From the NCBI GenBank assembly GCA_011037195.1, contig JAAEAF010003530.1:62001-126000 (forward strand): a DNA stretch of 64,000 nucleotides, read 5' to 3'. The notes beneath the pieces were generated by a model. That model did not search any database, had not been told where the DNA came from, and was given only the letters and a program-made list of their open reading frames with translations. This DNA comes from Triatoma infestans (lineage: Eukaryota > Arthropoda > Insecta > Hemiptera > Reduviidae). A program made the translations under genes and the position numbers. Positions 12,148 through 24,303 of the stretch are shown here, one piece after another. The stretch's first letter is position 1, and each line of letters begins with the position of its first letter.

Positions 12148-12297
12148 TTCCTTTAAACTGTTATTTTATTATACTGCACGGTTCCATCACCTATGGACAA
12201 CTAATTTTGTAGTTTTATTTTAAGCTAAATTTGATAAAGAGGTAAAAGTTACTAATAAATACGAAAAAAATTGGAAAACTTCAAAAAAAAAAAATTG

Positions 12298-12860
12298 AGA
12301 ACTAGGCATAGATAAAAGCCTTGTACTAGCATCAGAAAGGATGTGCGCCGGGAATTCATACCAGGTAAAAGAGGGCAGAAATTGATCAAGATCATTTGAA
12401 GCCTCTAAAGAGTTAAAACAGGGATGTTTGCTGTCTTCTATATTATTCTAAATATATCTGCACAAGGTGATGAAGGAATGGTACAGGAAGTATAGAGGAA
12501 TGCGCCTGCCAATTGGAGAAGGGAACCTGCGTACATCATTTTACACGGACGACCAAACTGTGATAGCCAAGATAGAGAGAACCTTGAGATGATGGTGAGG
12601 AAGTTGAAGGTTATTGCAAGGTTGAATATATGGTAATAGAATGGAGTGAAGAGGAGGATTTGTTTGTTAGCATGACAGGTGTAAAAGACCTGGGTTCAGT
12701 TTTCGAAGAAGCGGGAGAGTGTGAGATAGAGACACAAAGAAGGAGTGAAGGAGAATAAAAAAGAATTTTTTGAGGGTATATTCGCCTATGGGGCTGAAAG
12801 ATGGATTACTTCTCAAAAACTCGAAGGTGAAGTTACTAGAGGTGGAGTACTGAAGTATTT
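12298..12860 (+). mobile_element. Decayed LINE reverse-transcriptase fragment
   Basis: It is colinear with 23338-23935 (shared aactaggcatagataaa, tcatcagaaagga-type and gaaagatggattacttctc segments). Translated pieces resemble RT motifs such as ELGIDK and an FTDDQ-like block, with many stops. The join to the following family A module is the same in both copies. Confidence 0.7.
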
Positions 12861-12874
12861 GGATCTGTTAGTTT

Positions 12875-13580
12875 TTTGTGATTTTCTAGAAACGGCTTCA
12901 ACGATTTTCTTTAAACTTCATATATCAATTACACATATAAAGAGCTACAACTTTTATATAAAGGAAAATTCAGTTAAGAGTACTTTTGGAGGTCTGGGAG
13001 GGATTGTGGTTCCGTCTAAAGTGCTATTTTAGTTGATTACACGATTCTGTCATCTAAGAACACGTTTTTTTTTTGTTCACTATTCTCTGTGGTGTTGAGG
13101 TGTTCTCAACTTTTTATTTTTCCTAAAATATAGCTAAGTTTAGTTGTCATGTTTTGAAGATTTTTTAACATTTCTTATTTTCATGCCTTGATAAAGACAA
13201 CATATTTGTCGAAACGTTGGCAAAAATTTAAGATTTTTATTTCTTAAAAAATACCGAATTTCAACAATCCTTATCCGGGTAAAGTTATTTAAGGGGACTT
13301 TTTGGGTTATGTTTACGTTAGTTATGTTACGCTTTTTGGATATAAAGGGTTATGTTTTCCTCTAAAGTGCATCTTAGTTGATTTCACAATGTTACCATTC
13401 AAACAGAATTAATTAGAACTAAATAGATTGCCGAAATTCCAAGTTTCAAGACAATTAGTAAACCGGATGTGCGTTTTTACTGAACAGTTTTTTTCAGTTT
13501 TCGCGATTTTCTCTATCAAAACACCGACGAATTTCATTAAAATTGGTGTACTAACTATAAAATTTGTCAATTACAATTTT
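12875..13580 (+). repeat. Family A modules interrupted by a hammerhead-like element
   Basis: Module signatures include cttcaacgattttctttaaa, agagctacaacttttat, gtgctattttagttgatta and ccgaaattccaagttt. The second module resumes after the insertion at 13069-13262. Confidence 0.8.
13069..13262 (+). mobile_element. Dispersed family C copy with hammerhead-like box
   Basis: Inverted partner at 40433-40632; a partial copy lies at about 48580-48650. The shared core at 13185-13221 reads GCC, TTGATAA, AGAC..GTC hairpin, GAAAC, GTT, GGC. It interrupts a family A unit. Confidence 0.65.
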
Positions 13581-15940
13581 GTAAACTGCAGTAAGAGATT
13601 TTTAGTTTTATATTCCTTACCATCCAATCATATTGAGCCCATTGCTATAGTGCTCTTTTTTTACTTTACACAATGTTATAGTAATTGTACTGCAATCTTA
13701 AATAACTATAATTGTGTTTAAAAATATATTTATATTGTTTCCATTAAATTTGCTTTACAATAAATACTTTCGTTGAAATATGATTATAAGGTGGTGCTTT
13801 CTGGTGGCGTTTATTAGTAATTTATGTGTATTTTCCTAAATAGATTTTTTTTTTAATTTTCCTAGAAACACACGGAACTATGCCTTTAAAATTATGACTA
13901 TCAGAACAAGTTCATCAAGCTTATTCATTATTCAATTAAGTTCCCCTCAAAAAATCATAATATACTTGTCCGTTTGAATGGAAAGTCATATTTTGGATTT
14001 GAACTTTATTTACTTAAATTTCTTGTTGCTAATAAACAAAATACTTTTTAAAAAATAATTTGGTTTTATATATAAAATCCCATATTAAAATTTAATCTAT
14101 TTTAACCTAATCTTTGAGCATAGATTCAAACCAGTGGAGCAGTTACTTCCTGTTTAAATTACTACTTTATCATGAATAATTTAAATTATTTACTTTTTTT
14201 CATTTAATTTAGAAGTTACGCGAGAGTAATTCTTTAAAGAATTTTTAAATTAATTAAAAAGTGTTTTTTGTGTGTATATTTTATCTGTTTGTATGGTAAA
14301 TTTATGTTTATTCAAGTACTTATCTAGTTTCAAATACCACCGTTCCTTTGCTTTTGTACAAAGAACAAATATCTTAAATACTTTCCAAAAGAATCAACAC
14401 TCTACAGTTGGCCTAGAAGAAAAACTGTTGCCCAGAGCCTGTCCTGGGTCCATCCAACGGTTACGGTCCGTGCGACCATCGGGTAATGGTCCGGAAAGAA
14501 CGAGGGACGTTCTCGGAAGTAAGCCCAGGAGCAAGACAATAAAAGCATGAGGCAATAGCTAAATTGCGATATGAAACCTTTGGTACCTTGCGACCAGAGG
14601 AGGTAGTAACGCAAAAATATCTCGTTTTGAAAGCCTTGAAACTTCTCAGAAGAAGAGGGTTCATGTACTAGACCATCGGAGATGATACAATAATCAATCC
14701 GTTAGCTCCGTAAAAGCCTACGTTAGCTGCGGTGCCGAGGTATAGCCCACCCAAATGTTCAATAATCAATCATATTCAGAACTCTCTAACGATCAGTTTT
14801 CAAAACCCAAGTCTAAGTAGCAAATCCGATTGACTAACTTCCTTCAAGCAGTTGGAATAGTAAACAGTGCATTTAATAATATTACACTGGTGGTAGAACT
14901 GCACATTTTAGAGGAAAGCTTAATGTTCCAACTCCTTTCAAAATAATACTACATAAATCAATTTTTTTTTTATAGAAAAACGTGTTAAAGCAAATTGATC
15001 GGCATCTATGAATGCATTGAATAAGAAGTTTAAAGAAGAACCTTTTCTGAATTGAGGTGGCGTATGCGGCGAGGCGGTATCCGAAAGGATTATCAAAAGA
15101 GTGAGATATTTTTTCTTACCAGGCGCGATGCTACACATATCCCCTTGTATAAATTGCTAAAAAAATATTTGTATTTCTTTTCTAACCCAGAGAATCACAA
15201 AATGTTTTCAGTGAAAACTCTCAACCAAACTAGCTAAACCAAAAAAAAAACTGAAATATTTGATACGATCGTAATCCATCGTCTTACTGCAAGGAGAGAA
15301 AGTAAAAAAGAAGTCTTTTTAATAATCGTCATAAACTATATAATTGTTTCTCGAATAATGGATTCAACTAACAGTATTTTTTTTGTAAAATGATTGCAAA
15401 CAGTGCTATTTCCAATTCTTTTCTATTTTCTATATAAAGAGAAATACTAAATTGTATATAAACTAAAAGATAAGGTGTTCATAGTTTTATAGAAAAGAGA
15501 AAAAAGAACGAACAACTATTGTTTTATTCTATATATATTTAATAAAGTTAGCGGATTTATGTAAAGTTAAAGACTCTTTTTAAAAAAAGTATCCGTTATC
15601 ATAACTCTTCTTCACAAAGAACGTGTGAATGTTTACTAATTGTTAGGCCAACCTAACTTAGCGGTATTCACTTATGTAATAACTAATATATTCATTAGTT
15701 ATTATACGAATGTTATTCCATATTATGTAGTTCATAGGATTTTCTTTCTGAGGAAATTACTTTTAATGAACTTAATGTACACTGAAATTTCATTTTTGTA
15801 TAGTATTGTCTGAACATTTATTACAGAAATTAATTTTTTTCATTGGAAACTATTTTTTTGAGATATCATGAATATGAAAAAATGTATTGAAACAGAAAAT
15901 GAAATTCATTTGGAGACCAGTATTGCCTTTATAACAAAAA
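13581..15940. other. Mostly unassigned; GC-richer block 14400-14760
   Basis: Most of it is AT-rich with nothing recognised. The block around 14400-14760 is visibly GC-richer. One plus frame there reads AIAKLRYETFGTLRPEE.. for about 40 codons to a stop at about 14668. It may be a fragment of an old transposon ORF; no family is assignable. Confidence 0.4.
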
Positions 15941-16730
15941 AAAACTGGGTGAAACACTCATACTCGACTTTCTCTTATACAGTTTATATAAAATGACAAA
16001 TTTCCTTTATATTTCAAATTTTGCTTTTATGTCCTAACATAAATATATAGGTGATAAGGAGACAAGTGCCAACCTACGAACAGAGGCAGATAGAGAATGA
16101 TTACATTGTAGAGAAGTCAATAATGGACAAACACATTTGAATTTTAACGTCTCAAATTCCTCAGAACCACCTAAAAACAAACTGTTTGGAAAAATGTTAC
16201 AAATAAAGGTGATACATTTCCATTTATGCAGCAAGCATAGTTTAAAAGAATTTGGTTATAAACCGTTTTTGAAAAAATACTCAAAAACCTATTCTGTAAA
16301 AATTCCCACTTCTGGTAAAGGGGTTTCCATCAAATTTAAAATTCTATCAATGCTTTTAATGCGTATTAATATTATGAAGGTGTTGAAAACATCAATTATC
16401 CCGGAAAAAAATGTTTCAAATAAAAGTAATAGATATTTAGTGAAGATATTCCAAGTTTGAAAATAACGGTTCACCAGAAGTGCAGGTTGATTGAACAGAT
16501 TTTTTCAACTTTCTGCATAAAACACCAACGGGTTTCATTAAGCCTGGTATGCTAACTATACATACCGAGGCCTATCACTTTTATTTGAAACAGTTTTCTG
16601 AGATAATTTTATTTTAGAGAGGTTCTGAGGTCTGCTAGGTTATGCCCCTCCAAAAGAAATTGAAGACTACTACATAAAAATTATAAGTTTTGCCAATTTA
16701 ACTGTGTAAACTGCAGTAACAGAAAGTCTT
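15941..16730. repeat. Family A fragments in both orientations
   Basis: 15945-15975 holds the reversed terminal box (gtgaaacactcatactcgac, tttctctta). 16200-16440 carries reversed module sequence. 16440-16730 is a forward last module ending in actgcagtaacagaaagtc. Confidence 0.7.
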
Positions 16731-17856
16731 ATGTTTACTTCACACCAGATATTTTTATATCAATATACAGCAATTTTAAGACAACTTTGTACAGAAATTA
16801 ACTGAAACAATAAAAAAATCAGTTGTAATTTCATTTTCTAAAATTGCTGAATATTAATTGACCAGCAAAAGGTTCTAATTTTACACTTTTTACCCATTAA
16901 AATTAAAGGCTTAATGAATAGGTTATGTATTTCTCAAATGGATAAACACCATTAATGTTCATTGTGTCGTTTATTGTGCCATATAATACAGGCAATTAAC
17001 GTGATTATTTGAGTTCATTCAAAGAAACTCACAGTTATAGTCACAGTAAAGGATAATACATTTTTTTTTTTTACTTTCCCAAGTCAGACCCAGCTGTTAG
17101 ATAAGGTACACATTCAGTTAAGAAATCATGAAGTGGATAAAAAAACAAACAAAACGGATAAGATTTTCAATTTAAGGTTCAACTAATCTACATTCAACAC
17201 CATACCCAGGCATACACTTTTTTAATTTTTAAAAATATCGCGATCCACTACTTAATATTGAAGTATAATAATTGTAATTATAATTATACATAATAATAAC
17301 ACATAATATGGAGGTGAAAAATAAAATATATGTTTCAAATAAAAAATCTAAAGATCTATCATTCTGGTCAATCTATTTTCTTCACAAATTGGAATTTTGG
17401 CAATACATTGAATTAATATTTTAATTTGTATTAATATTAAACAAGTACATTGAGTGACTTTTGATGAAAATGATATTACCCCCTCCATCAGATTCCCAGA
17501 CAAAAAATGTTACAGAATAAAGTGATAAACTTACGTACTTATAATTTATATTATACAAAGTATAAAGAAAACCGATCGGAGCCTTTTTTGAGGAATTACA
17601 AAAACTTGTTTTTTTTTTCTGTTTTTGTTTTGTATATTGGTATTTCTGGTTGGCAGGTTTTGAAATGGTTAGCATTGCTTTATGTGTAATGGATGTAGCA
17701 GTCAGCGAAAATATTTATTTTATGTTTTTGTAATTAACATAATGAAGCGCAGCCACGGTCATTTCAAAATGTCTTGGCGGTCCATCGGTGGACTGCGAGT
17801 GACTCTTGCTCTGTTTTATATAGTGCATTTCCACTGTAGACTAAAACGGGGGGGCA
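16731..17856. other. AT-rich, little recognised
   Basis: No gene. A short reversed family A scrap lies at about 17505-17610 (aaaccgatcggagcc). The GC-rich run from about 17750 leads into the shared 130-bp repeat. Confidence 0.4.
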
Positions 17857-17995
17857 GGGGTAAGTTGTTCGCTTCTGAGATTGTTCTCAAGTGCCCCCTG
17901 GATATCCAGCTAAACGAACAACATCAGTCGCCAGCGCAGCCTTTTTATACTGAGCCGCGCGACGCAGAATGGCTGAATAGCCAAAGTCATGGCAT
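17857..17995 (+). repeat. 130-bp dispersed repeat, copy 1
   Basis: It matches 61868-61995 closely: aagttgttcgc, gagatt.ttctcaagtgcc, cctggatatcca, gccagcgcag, gaatggctgaatag. It is GC-richer than its surroundings. No coding potential or known element recognised. Confidence 0.7.
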
Positions 17996-18024
17996 AGGGA
18001 AAACTATAAGGAATAGTTTTTAGA

Positions 18025-18330
18025 TTTCTCCAAAACGATTTTCTTTGAAGTTAAAATGCTCACTACAAAGGTAAAACCAAGATTTTTTTTCCAAAAAATT
18101 GACTTTATCTCTTAGTTTTATGTTTAAATTTAAACTAACAGTTCATGGTCTTGTGACACGGGCCATCTACAGTATCCACTCAGGTATACATGTCTAGCCC
18201 TCACCAGCTTTTTTCATGGTCTACCCAACTAAACATTTGAAACTTTGCAATCTTTAAGAATTTAAAAAAATAAATATATAAATTATATTAAGAGAAGGTC
18301 GTGTGAGTGTTTCACACTAGATTTTTTTCT
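18025..18330 (+). repeat. Family A, 3' part with terminal hairpin
   Basis: It begins with ccaaaacgattttctttgaa and ends with agagaaggtcgtgtgagtg then tttcacac, the family's 3' stem-loop (GTGTGA / TCACAC). Confidence 0.75.
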
Positions 18331-19559
18331 TATTTAAAGATTCTAGGCAACAAATTAGACGAAGAAGGTTCAGTATGAAATGAGCTTCATTCACACGATA
18401 CTCCTCAACCTATTATCCCTGAATTTTGCCAAATTTAACACAGTTTAGAACAATAAAGCTATTTATGAAAGATCATTGGGAATCGGTGGCGCTCCTGAGA
18501 AATCAGAGATTTTTGGATCCTTTAACAGACACGGCTTTGATACTTTCCAATGCTGAGTGGCCATGCCACTTTGGCATATCATCTTCTTTTTTTTAATACG
18601 ATCTTACCTGCGTCAACAGCTTGCCCTGAGTGTGGTGAGACCAAGGAACTTCCCGCTAATATGTTGATAAATGCTGTTAACTGGTGATAACTTGCTGAGC
18701 TGTTGGACTCTGGCATATATAATGACTTTCTAAATAAATTTGTTCAATACACCGAAGGAAGCTGAATAATCACGTCTTCTAGGTCTTTTCTTCTTTTTTT
18801 TTTTAACTTTTTAGAATACAGTGACGTTTAGAATGGACAGTTTTTAGTTACGCGCCGGTATCTCTGTCTGAAGTGAGACAGGTAGGCGGTGAACAATGGG
18901 CATTCCGATGCTTGCCTACGTTCCTTGTCTACCCTGGAATTACCATTTTTTGCAATCACAATGACATGACAACATATGTTACTATGTTTGATACTCACTT
19001 GTGCCAATATCACTTGATCGGACGTTTGGATGTGAGCTATTATTTCATTCGATCTTTGAGTAAACTTTTTTTTTTATTTCGCTATAAAACTAATTCCAAA
19101 TCACTTTAAAAGCACAATGAAATAATAAACTACAGAACTGGAGAACTCACTATAAGGTAATAAAAAAACATACTGGTAACCATAAAAAAAAGCAAAGACA
19201 TCAGGAGTTCCTGCTTTGAAAATTCGCTCCTATCTCATTGATGTCTATCATGTAAAAAAAGTCACTTAAAAAAAGAAGTAATCTTCACAACTTTTCTATT
19301 TGCCTTACTTTCAAATCCCCCCCCCCCCCAAATCAGGGAATAAGAGAAAGAAATCTAATATGAAACACTCATTCACACAAATATATTGAATTTAAAAATT
19401 TTCATTTTAATACTGGCGATTGGCCATAGTGGTCAAGAAGTTCGAAGGATACCGAATAACCTGAGTGCATTTAAATTAAATTTGTTATATTGTATGAGCG
19501 ATGATGCTGAAACTAATATGGATTCATTTGATTTTTGAACAGATTCTGAATCTAGTATC
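18331..19559. other. Unassigned
   Basis: No gene or element recognised. A C homopolymer lies at about 19316-19329. A moderately GC-richer stretch at 18840-19030 has no convincing frame. Confidence 0.4.
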
Positions 19560-20640
19560 TTGGCAAACTGTTATAGAACGCTTCAATACTTATTTTGCGA
19601 ACTGAAAATATTAATTTTTTGAATGGGCCCAGTTTAATAAACGCTCTCTACCCAAAGGCGGAAAATGCTCAGAGTTATGTAACTTGTTTATATCCATTAA
19701 TGAAAGACTGTGTACAAGGCCATGATGGACTATTAAGGAATAGAATATTAGATATCCAAGAAGTTATAACTCCTGAGGGACTGCAGATAAATCCAGAACT
19801 TACTTTAAAAAAGGCTATCTATCTATTTAGAAAAACATGCGGAAATGGTTAAAAATCAACAAGCTGTCTTACACAAACAGAATTCGAAAACAACCTTCAG
19901 GTTGTGAAGAAAACGGTATTCCAGCAGTAACGAAAGTAAAACTTCTACAAGTGTCTGTTTCAGATATGGCCAATATACTACACATGATTTTTAAGGAGTA
20001 CAAAGAAAAAAAGGCTATCGCCAGTTGCAACTTAAAAGGCCATTTTTCCACCTGGTGCAGAAAAATAACTATAAAGTGCTATAGAACAGGAATAAAAAAT
20101 TTGACACGATTACAAACAAATTAAAAAATTGATTGGAATCTGTATATGCATGCAGCACTTCAGCGGCGATTAACTATAAGAAGGTATTGATTCAATTAAA
20201 CAATAAAGTTATTGTGGTGGTAAACAGTAAAGATTAACTAATATAAGTTATATTTCGGAATCATTTTTTATTGCGCTAGGATACACCAAATCTGTTTTAA
20301 AGCTCTCAACAGAAAAGATGGAACATGCTGGGGAAAGTTCTTTAGTATGCTCCGGAAAATTTTCAGTCAAATTAGAGCTGTAAGATAAATCTAATACCGA
20401 AACAATGTACGTCAGTAAAGGACTAAGACAAACTTTGTTAGGACAACCTGCAGTAGATGATCTTTCGCTAATGAATTGGGTGCCAACTTTAGAAACAGTT
20501 AATTTAATGATAAGTAACCACAATCTTTTCAGATAAACCCAATTTAATGATGGAAGTAACATCACCTCATAGGTTTCCTGTTTTTCTTGTAGAAGCTGCA
20601 AAAAAAAGGAAATCCATCGGAAGGAAGTACTAGAAACAAT
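19560..20640 (+). mobile_element. Degenerate Ty3/gypsy-type LTR retrotransposon gag-protease region
   Basis: Plus-strand frames at 19595-19852 and 19837-20124 overlap and read like arthropod gypsy gag: a KAIxLFRK-type helix, then a GHFSTWC zinc-knuckle-like remnant near 20040. From about 20190 a retropepsin-like segment follows, with the active-site DSG position degraded (VVNSK then a stop). A GLRQTLLGQPA block comes after it. Stops and shifts are scattered; no LTRs, RT or integrase are seen. Confidence 0.7.
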
Positions 20641-21489
20641 TTATTATTTTATAACAGAGTTGAGAAACTACTCTAATAATAGCACTCCAAACAAATTTGT
20701 CATTCTCTGGGACCTAGAGAGGATTTCGCAAAGAGTATGAAATTGAAAGCGTCTAGAGAGTTAGGTTATGAGGGTAGGATACTCTAGAATTTCTTGTAAT
20801 TTACATTGTTTAATTCTGATAGGAAGTGGATGTTCGAATCATTTTAGATGGTTTGATTGGAAAACTAATAAGGAACGTTGCCAATTGTTCAGCAGAATTT
20901 TGGATTGTATATCTCTCCCACGGATTAGATACGATTAAGTTGAGACGCACGGTTGAACCCACCAGTTCAATGCCGAATCGATGAGTAGGTGTATTAAACG
21001 TTTTGTTTTGTAATGATAGTTTAGTGATCTATCTAAGAGTTGTTTTAGTTTCCTGTAGCGAGTGTTCATTTCTTGACTTTTAAGTCGTGTAAATAATAAT
21101 AATAATATACTTAATTCCAAAATTACAAGAAACAATCAAATATACAACTGCTAATAAAACAAAAGTATATACGGCTTGGATATACCCGGAAGTTGATGTG
21201 ATCAATTTTCAGCATCAAAAGTAAACATTGAAAAGGCAAATAAGAAAAATAATATAAAGTAGAAGAGATTAATTCTTTCTTGGTTTCGATGTAAATATAA
21301 CAGAATAGAAAATGGAAACAATGATATAATTATAGAAGAATGAGAAGCAGAACGAGATATGTACTAAACATTATTATAAAAACATAAGACACTGCAATAT
21401 TACTCTTTCTGTTGCAATTAATCTGTCTAAAAATTGAACTCTTGTACCAATTCATATCTATAGAACCATGCAGAGTGTATGTATTTAAT
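20641..21489. other. Unassigned
   Basis: AT-rich with no gene. It may include further decayed gypsy sequence, but no motif is readable. Confidence 0.35.
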
Positions 21490-21840
21490 TAACCCCTTGC
21501 AATTCAATGAATTCAGAAGGCACCTAAGAGATGCAGTGAAAGAGAACTCACACCTAGGTAGAGCAAGCGAAACTCCGCTAATATTGGGCAAGAAAGTGCA
21601 CTATATTCTCTTTGGCTCTACAATTACACAGTGAGCAGAGATCTATCTCTCGCTCAGCCCAGGATGTTAAATTCAAAAATAATAATTCCCCTCTCATTTT
21701 GAATAGCCATCGCAAATCGTTTAGCGACGAGTGCTTAGAAGGACAATCCGCATCAAATGAAAAAATGCTTACACTCAGGCTTTTATGTCGTGTATATGAG
21801 AGTTCCAAGTAAAGTCTCTTGTAGATATGCATCCTAAGGT
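21490..21840 (-). mobile_element. LINE 3' ORF fragment
   Basis: The minus-strand frame 21832-21578 reads LRWLFKMRGELLFLN and then CSLCNCRAKENIVHFL. This C-x2-C followed by H pattern is the usual cysteine motif near the C-terminus of many non-LTR polymerase proteins. It is truncated on both sides. Confidence 0.6.
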
Positions 21841-22834
21841 AGCGGACGACTTAGAGATTGGAAGAGGATCAAATTAAAGTGAGAAGACAACATATGTGTT
21901 GACAGTGTACGAAATTGGAAAAAATGAAATCGTGGGAGCTATTTTCAAAAATTTTTTTGGAAAAAAATTGCTTTATCTCGGAAACCTCTGTACCGGGTTC
22001 GATGGTAACGTATTCAGCGGACCTTAAAACATGGATTTCCGGTGAATACTCTATTTCGAAAATTTGACAATATCACGATATTTGCTCTTCTAGCTGTAGA
22101 GAGAGTAAAAAAGGAAGAAAAAACTGAAAGAATGGTACAAAGCCCAAGATGAGACAATGCTGTCAAAAGACAATTTTTCCTGGAAGTCTCTTGCTGCAAT
22201 TTCCTACATTCACTACCAGTCTCCGCTACTAACTAAAGATCCCCTGCTCTTACAGACAAGCTGCGTCATCACTGTCTGAACATCACCCCGATCGTTCGCA
22301 CTAAAGGGCGGAGGGCCATTAACCCTGAGCTAAGTGGATCCACATATTTTGGCATAAAATCTTAAATAATAGTTAACTGAAGAAAAGTTCAAACTTTTCC
22401 CAGGCCTGTTCAATAAATTTTAATGATCTAGATGTAAATAAATTACATTATAAATCATCAGAATTTGTACTAGTCAATCTAGTCAGTAACTGTCAATAAT
22501 TGACGTTTAAAACTCTATTTTTATTTCAGAGTATCTCTTGCAATTTTTTTGACCCACAATAAAGTTTCAATGTAAACATTAGTATGATACGAAGAACATT
22601 TAAAGAGTATAAATAAATATAAAGCGCTAATAAAATAACCTACTTTATCAACTTTCAAAAATAAAAAGAAATTTTTTGGTTTTATGACATGAGTGGTATG
22701 TAGAATATTGTAAAACAATATAAACGAAAGTAAGGTCATATTTAACATTCGTGATACATGTACCACAGTATAAATACGGCTACCGCATTAAAAATAGAGA
22801 GAAAATGCAAAATAAATTTTAAAAGTCACTAGTA
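21841..22834. other. Unassigned
   Basis: No gene recognised. A diffuse family A resemblance around 21930-22080 (ctttatctcgg, tttccggtgaatactc) suggests an old reversed copy. Confidence 0.35.
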
Positions 22835-22935
22835 ATAAAGAAATTCTGGTGTGAAACACTCACACGACTTTCTCTTACTACTGTTAATACAATATACATA
22901 TATTAAAATGTCTCTATCAAAGAGAGAAATAAAGC
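22835..22935 (-). repeat. Family A terminal fragment, reversed
   Basis: tctggtgtgaaacactcaca then cgactttctcttact is the reverse complement of the family's 3' end, followed by its usual AT-rich inner sequence. Confidence 0.75.
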
Positions 22936-22944
22936 ACAAAAAAA

Positions 22945-23040
22945 AGGGAAGGCTCAGTGGTTAGCGCACTGGACTCCCATACGGAGGACCCGGTGCTGCC
23001 CTTAGATTTTTTCTTCCTAGGAGGTTCTTCGGTTGGGATA
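22945..23040 (+). mobile_element. SINE head, tRNA-like
   Basis: It starts with ggctcagtggttagcgcact (A-box region, 22951-22970), then gactcccatacggaggaccc and the SINE-specific gctgcccttagatttttt. The rest of the body is replaced by unrelated sequence. Confidence 0.75.
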
Positions 23041-23244
23041 CCTCTCGTCTATTTATAAGAGCCCCTCTCTAGCTTATGCCCTCTTAGTAAAGAGATATTC
23101 CTGTGCAGAACTGTGTTATAAGGGACGAGTTTAGGAGATTAGATAAGAAGAAAAATTTGTAATCCCCACTAGGAGCAAAGAGACTCTTTACTGCTGGAAA
23201 CCTTGCGTTGACAAATTTTCATACTGAGCCAGCTGATAGAAAAG

Positions 23245-23940
23245 TGTAAAGAAAGGATGAAAGAGCTGATTTAACCTTCATTGATTTGGAAAAGACATAC
23301 AATGAAGTCCCCAGAGGAAGAATGTGCATAGCAATGAGGGAACTAGGCATAGATAAAAACCTTGTACTAGCATCAGAAAGGATGTACGCCGAGAATTTAT
23401 AGCCGGTAAAAGAGGGCAGAAATTGATCAAGAACATTTGAAGCTTCTAAAGAGTTAAAACAGGGATGTTTTCTGTCTTCTATACTATTCTAAATATATCT
23501 GGACACGGTGATGATGGAGTGGTGCAGCAAGTGCAGAGGAATGGGCCTGCCTTTGGAGAAGAGAATCTGTGTACATTATTTTTCACGGACGACCAAATTG
23601 TGATAGCCAAGATAGAGAGGACCTTGAGATGATGGCGAGGAATTTGAAGGTTATTGCAAGGACTGGGGAATGAGGATAAATTACAACAAGATTATAAGGT
23701 ATTATTATAAGGTAATAGAAAGGAGTGAAGAGGTGGGTTTATTTGTTGAGCAGGATAGGAGCAAAAGACCTGGGTTCAGTTTTGGAAGAAGCGGGAGAGT
23801 GGGAGGTATAGACTCAAAGAAGGAGCGAAGCAGAATAACAATGAATTTTTTGAGGGTATCCTCGCCTATGGGGCTGAAACATGGACTACTTCTCAAAGTC
23901 TGCGCAAGGTGAAGTTACTCGAGTGGAGTACTGAAGTAAT
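23245..23940 (+). mobile_element. Decayed LINE reverse-transcriptase fragment, copy 2
   Basis: One frame near 23265 reads DLTFIDLEKTYNEVPRG, the RT motif in which a catalytic aspartate lies in an F-x-D-x-x-K-A-x-D-x-V context (here the A and second D are altered). The copy then runs colinear with 12298-12860 and joins family A at the same base. Confidence 0.75.
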
Positions 23941-24303
23941 TGGATTTGTTAATTTTTTGAGGTTTTCTCGAAAATGGCTTCAACGATTTTCTTCAAATTT
24001 GCTATATTATCTACACATACAAAGAGCTACAACTTTTATTTGAAACATTTCTCCGGGAAAATTCATTTAAGGGGATTTTTGAGGGTCATATGGGGTTATG
24101 CTTTCCTCTAAAGTGCTATTTTAATTTATTATACGATTCTACCATGCTTATAATATCAATTAGAATTAAACATGATGCCGGAAATTACAAGTTTGAAGAA
24201 AATTAGTTAGCCGGAAAAGCGACTTTACTAAACAGTTTTTCCAGTTTTCGGTGAGTTTCTCCATTAAAGCACCCACAGGTTTCATTTAAACTTGTTTCAC
24301 TAA

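Larger units (their letters stand above)
10855..12297 (-). repeat. Inverted duplication, copy 1 (partner 43027-44440)
   Basis: Reading this block on the minus strand reproduces the order seen on the plus strand at 43027-44440: a 3'-UTR-like AT-rich lead, a 116-codon frame, a spacer with cacacatttgtcctaac, a SINE with a ~200-bp insertion, then family A. Similarity runs about 1.4 kb with small indels. Confidence 0.85.

Noticed and set aside
20248..20601. 117-codon minus-strand ORF
   Set aside because: Antisense of the gypsy-like protease region.
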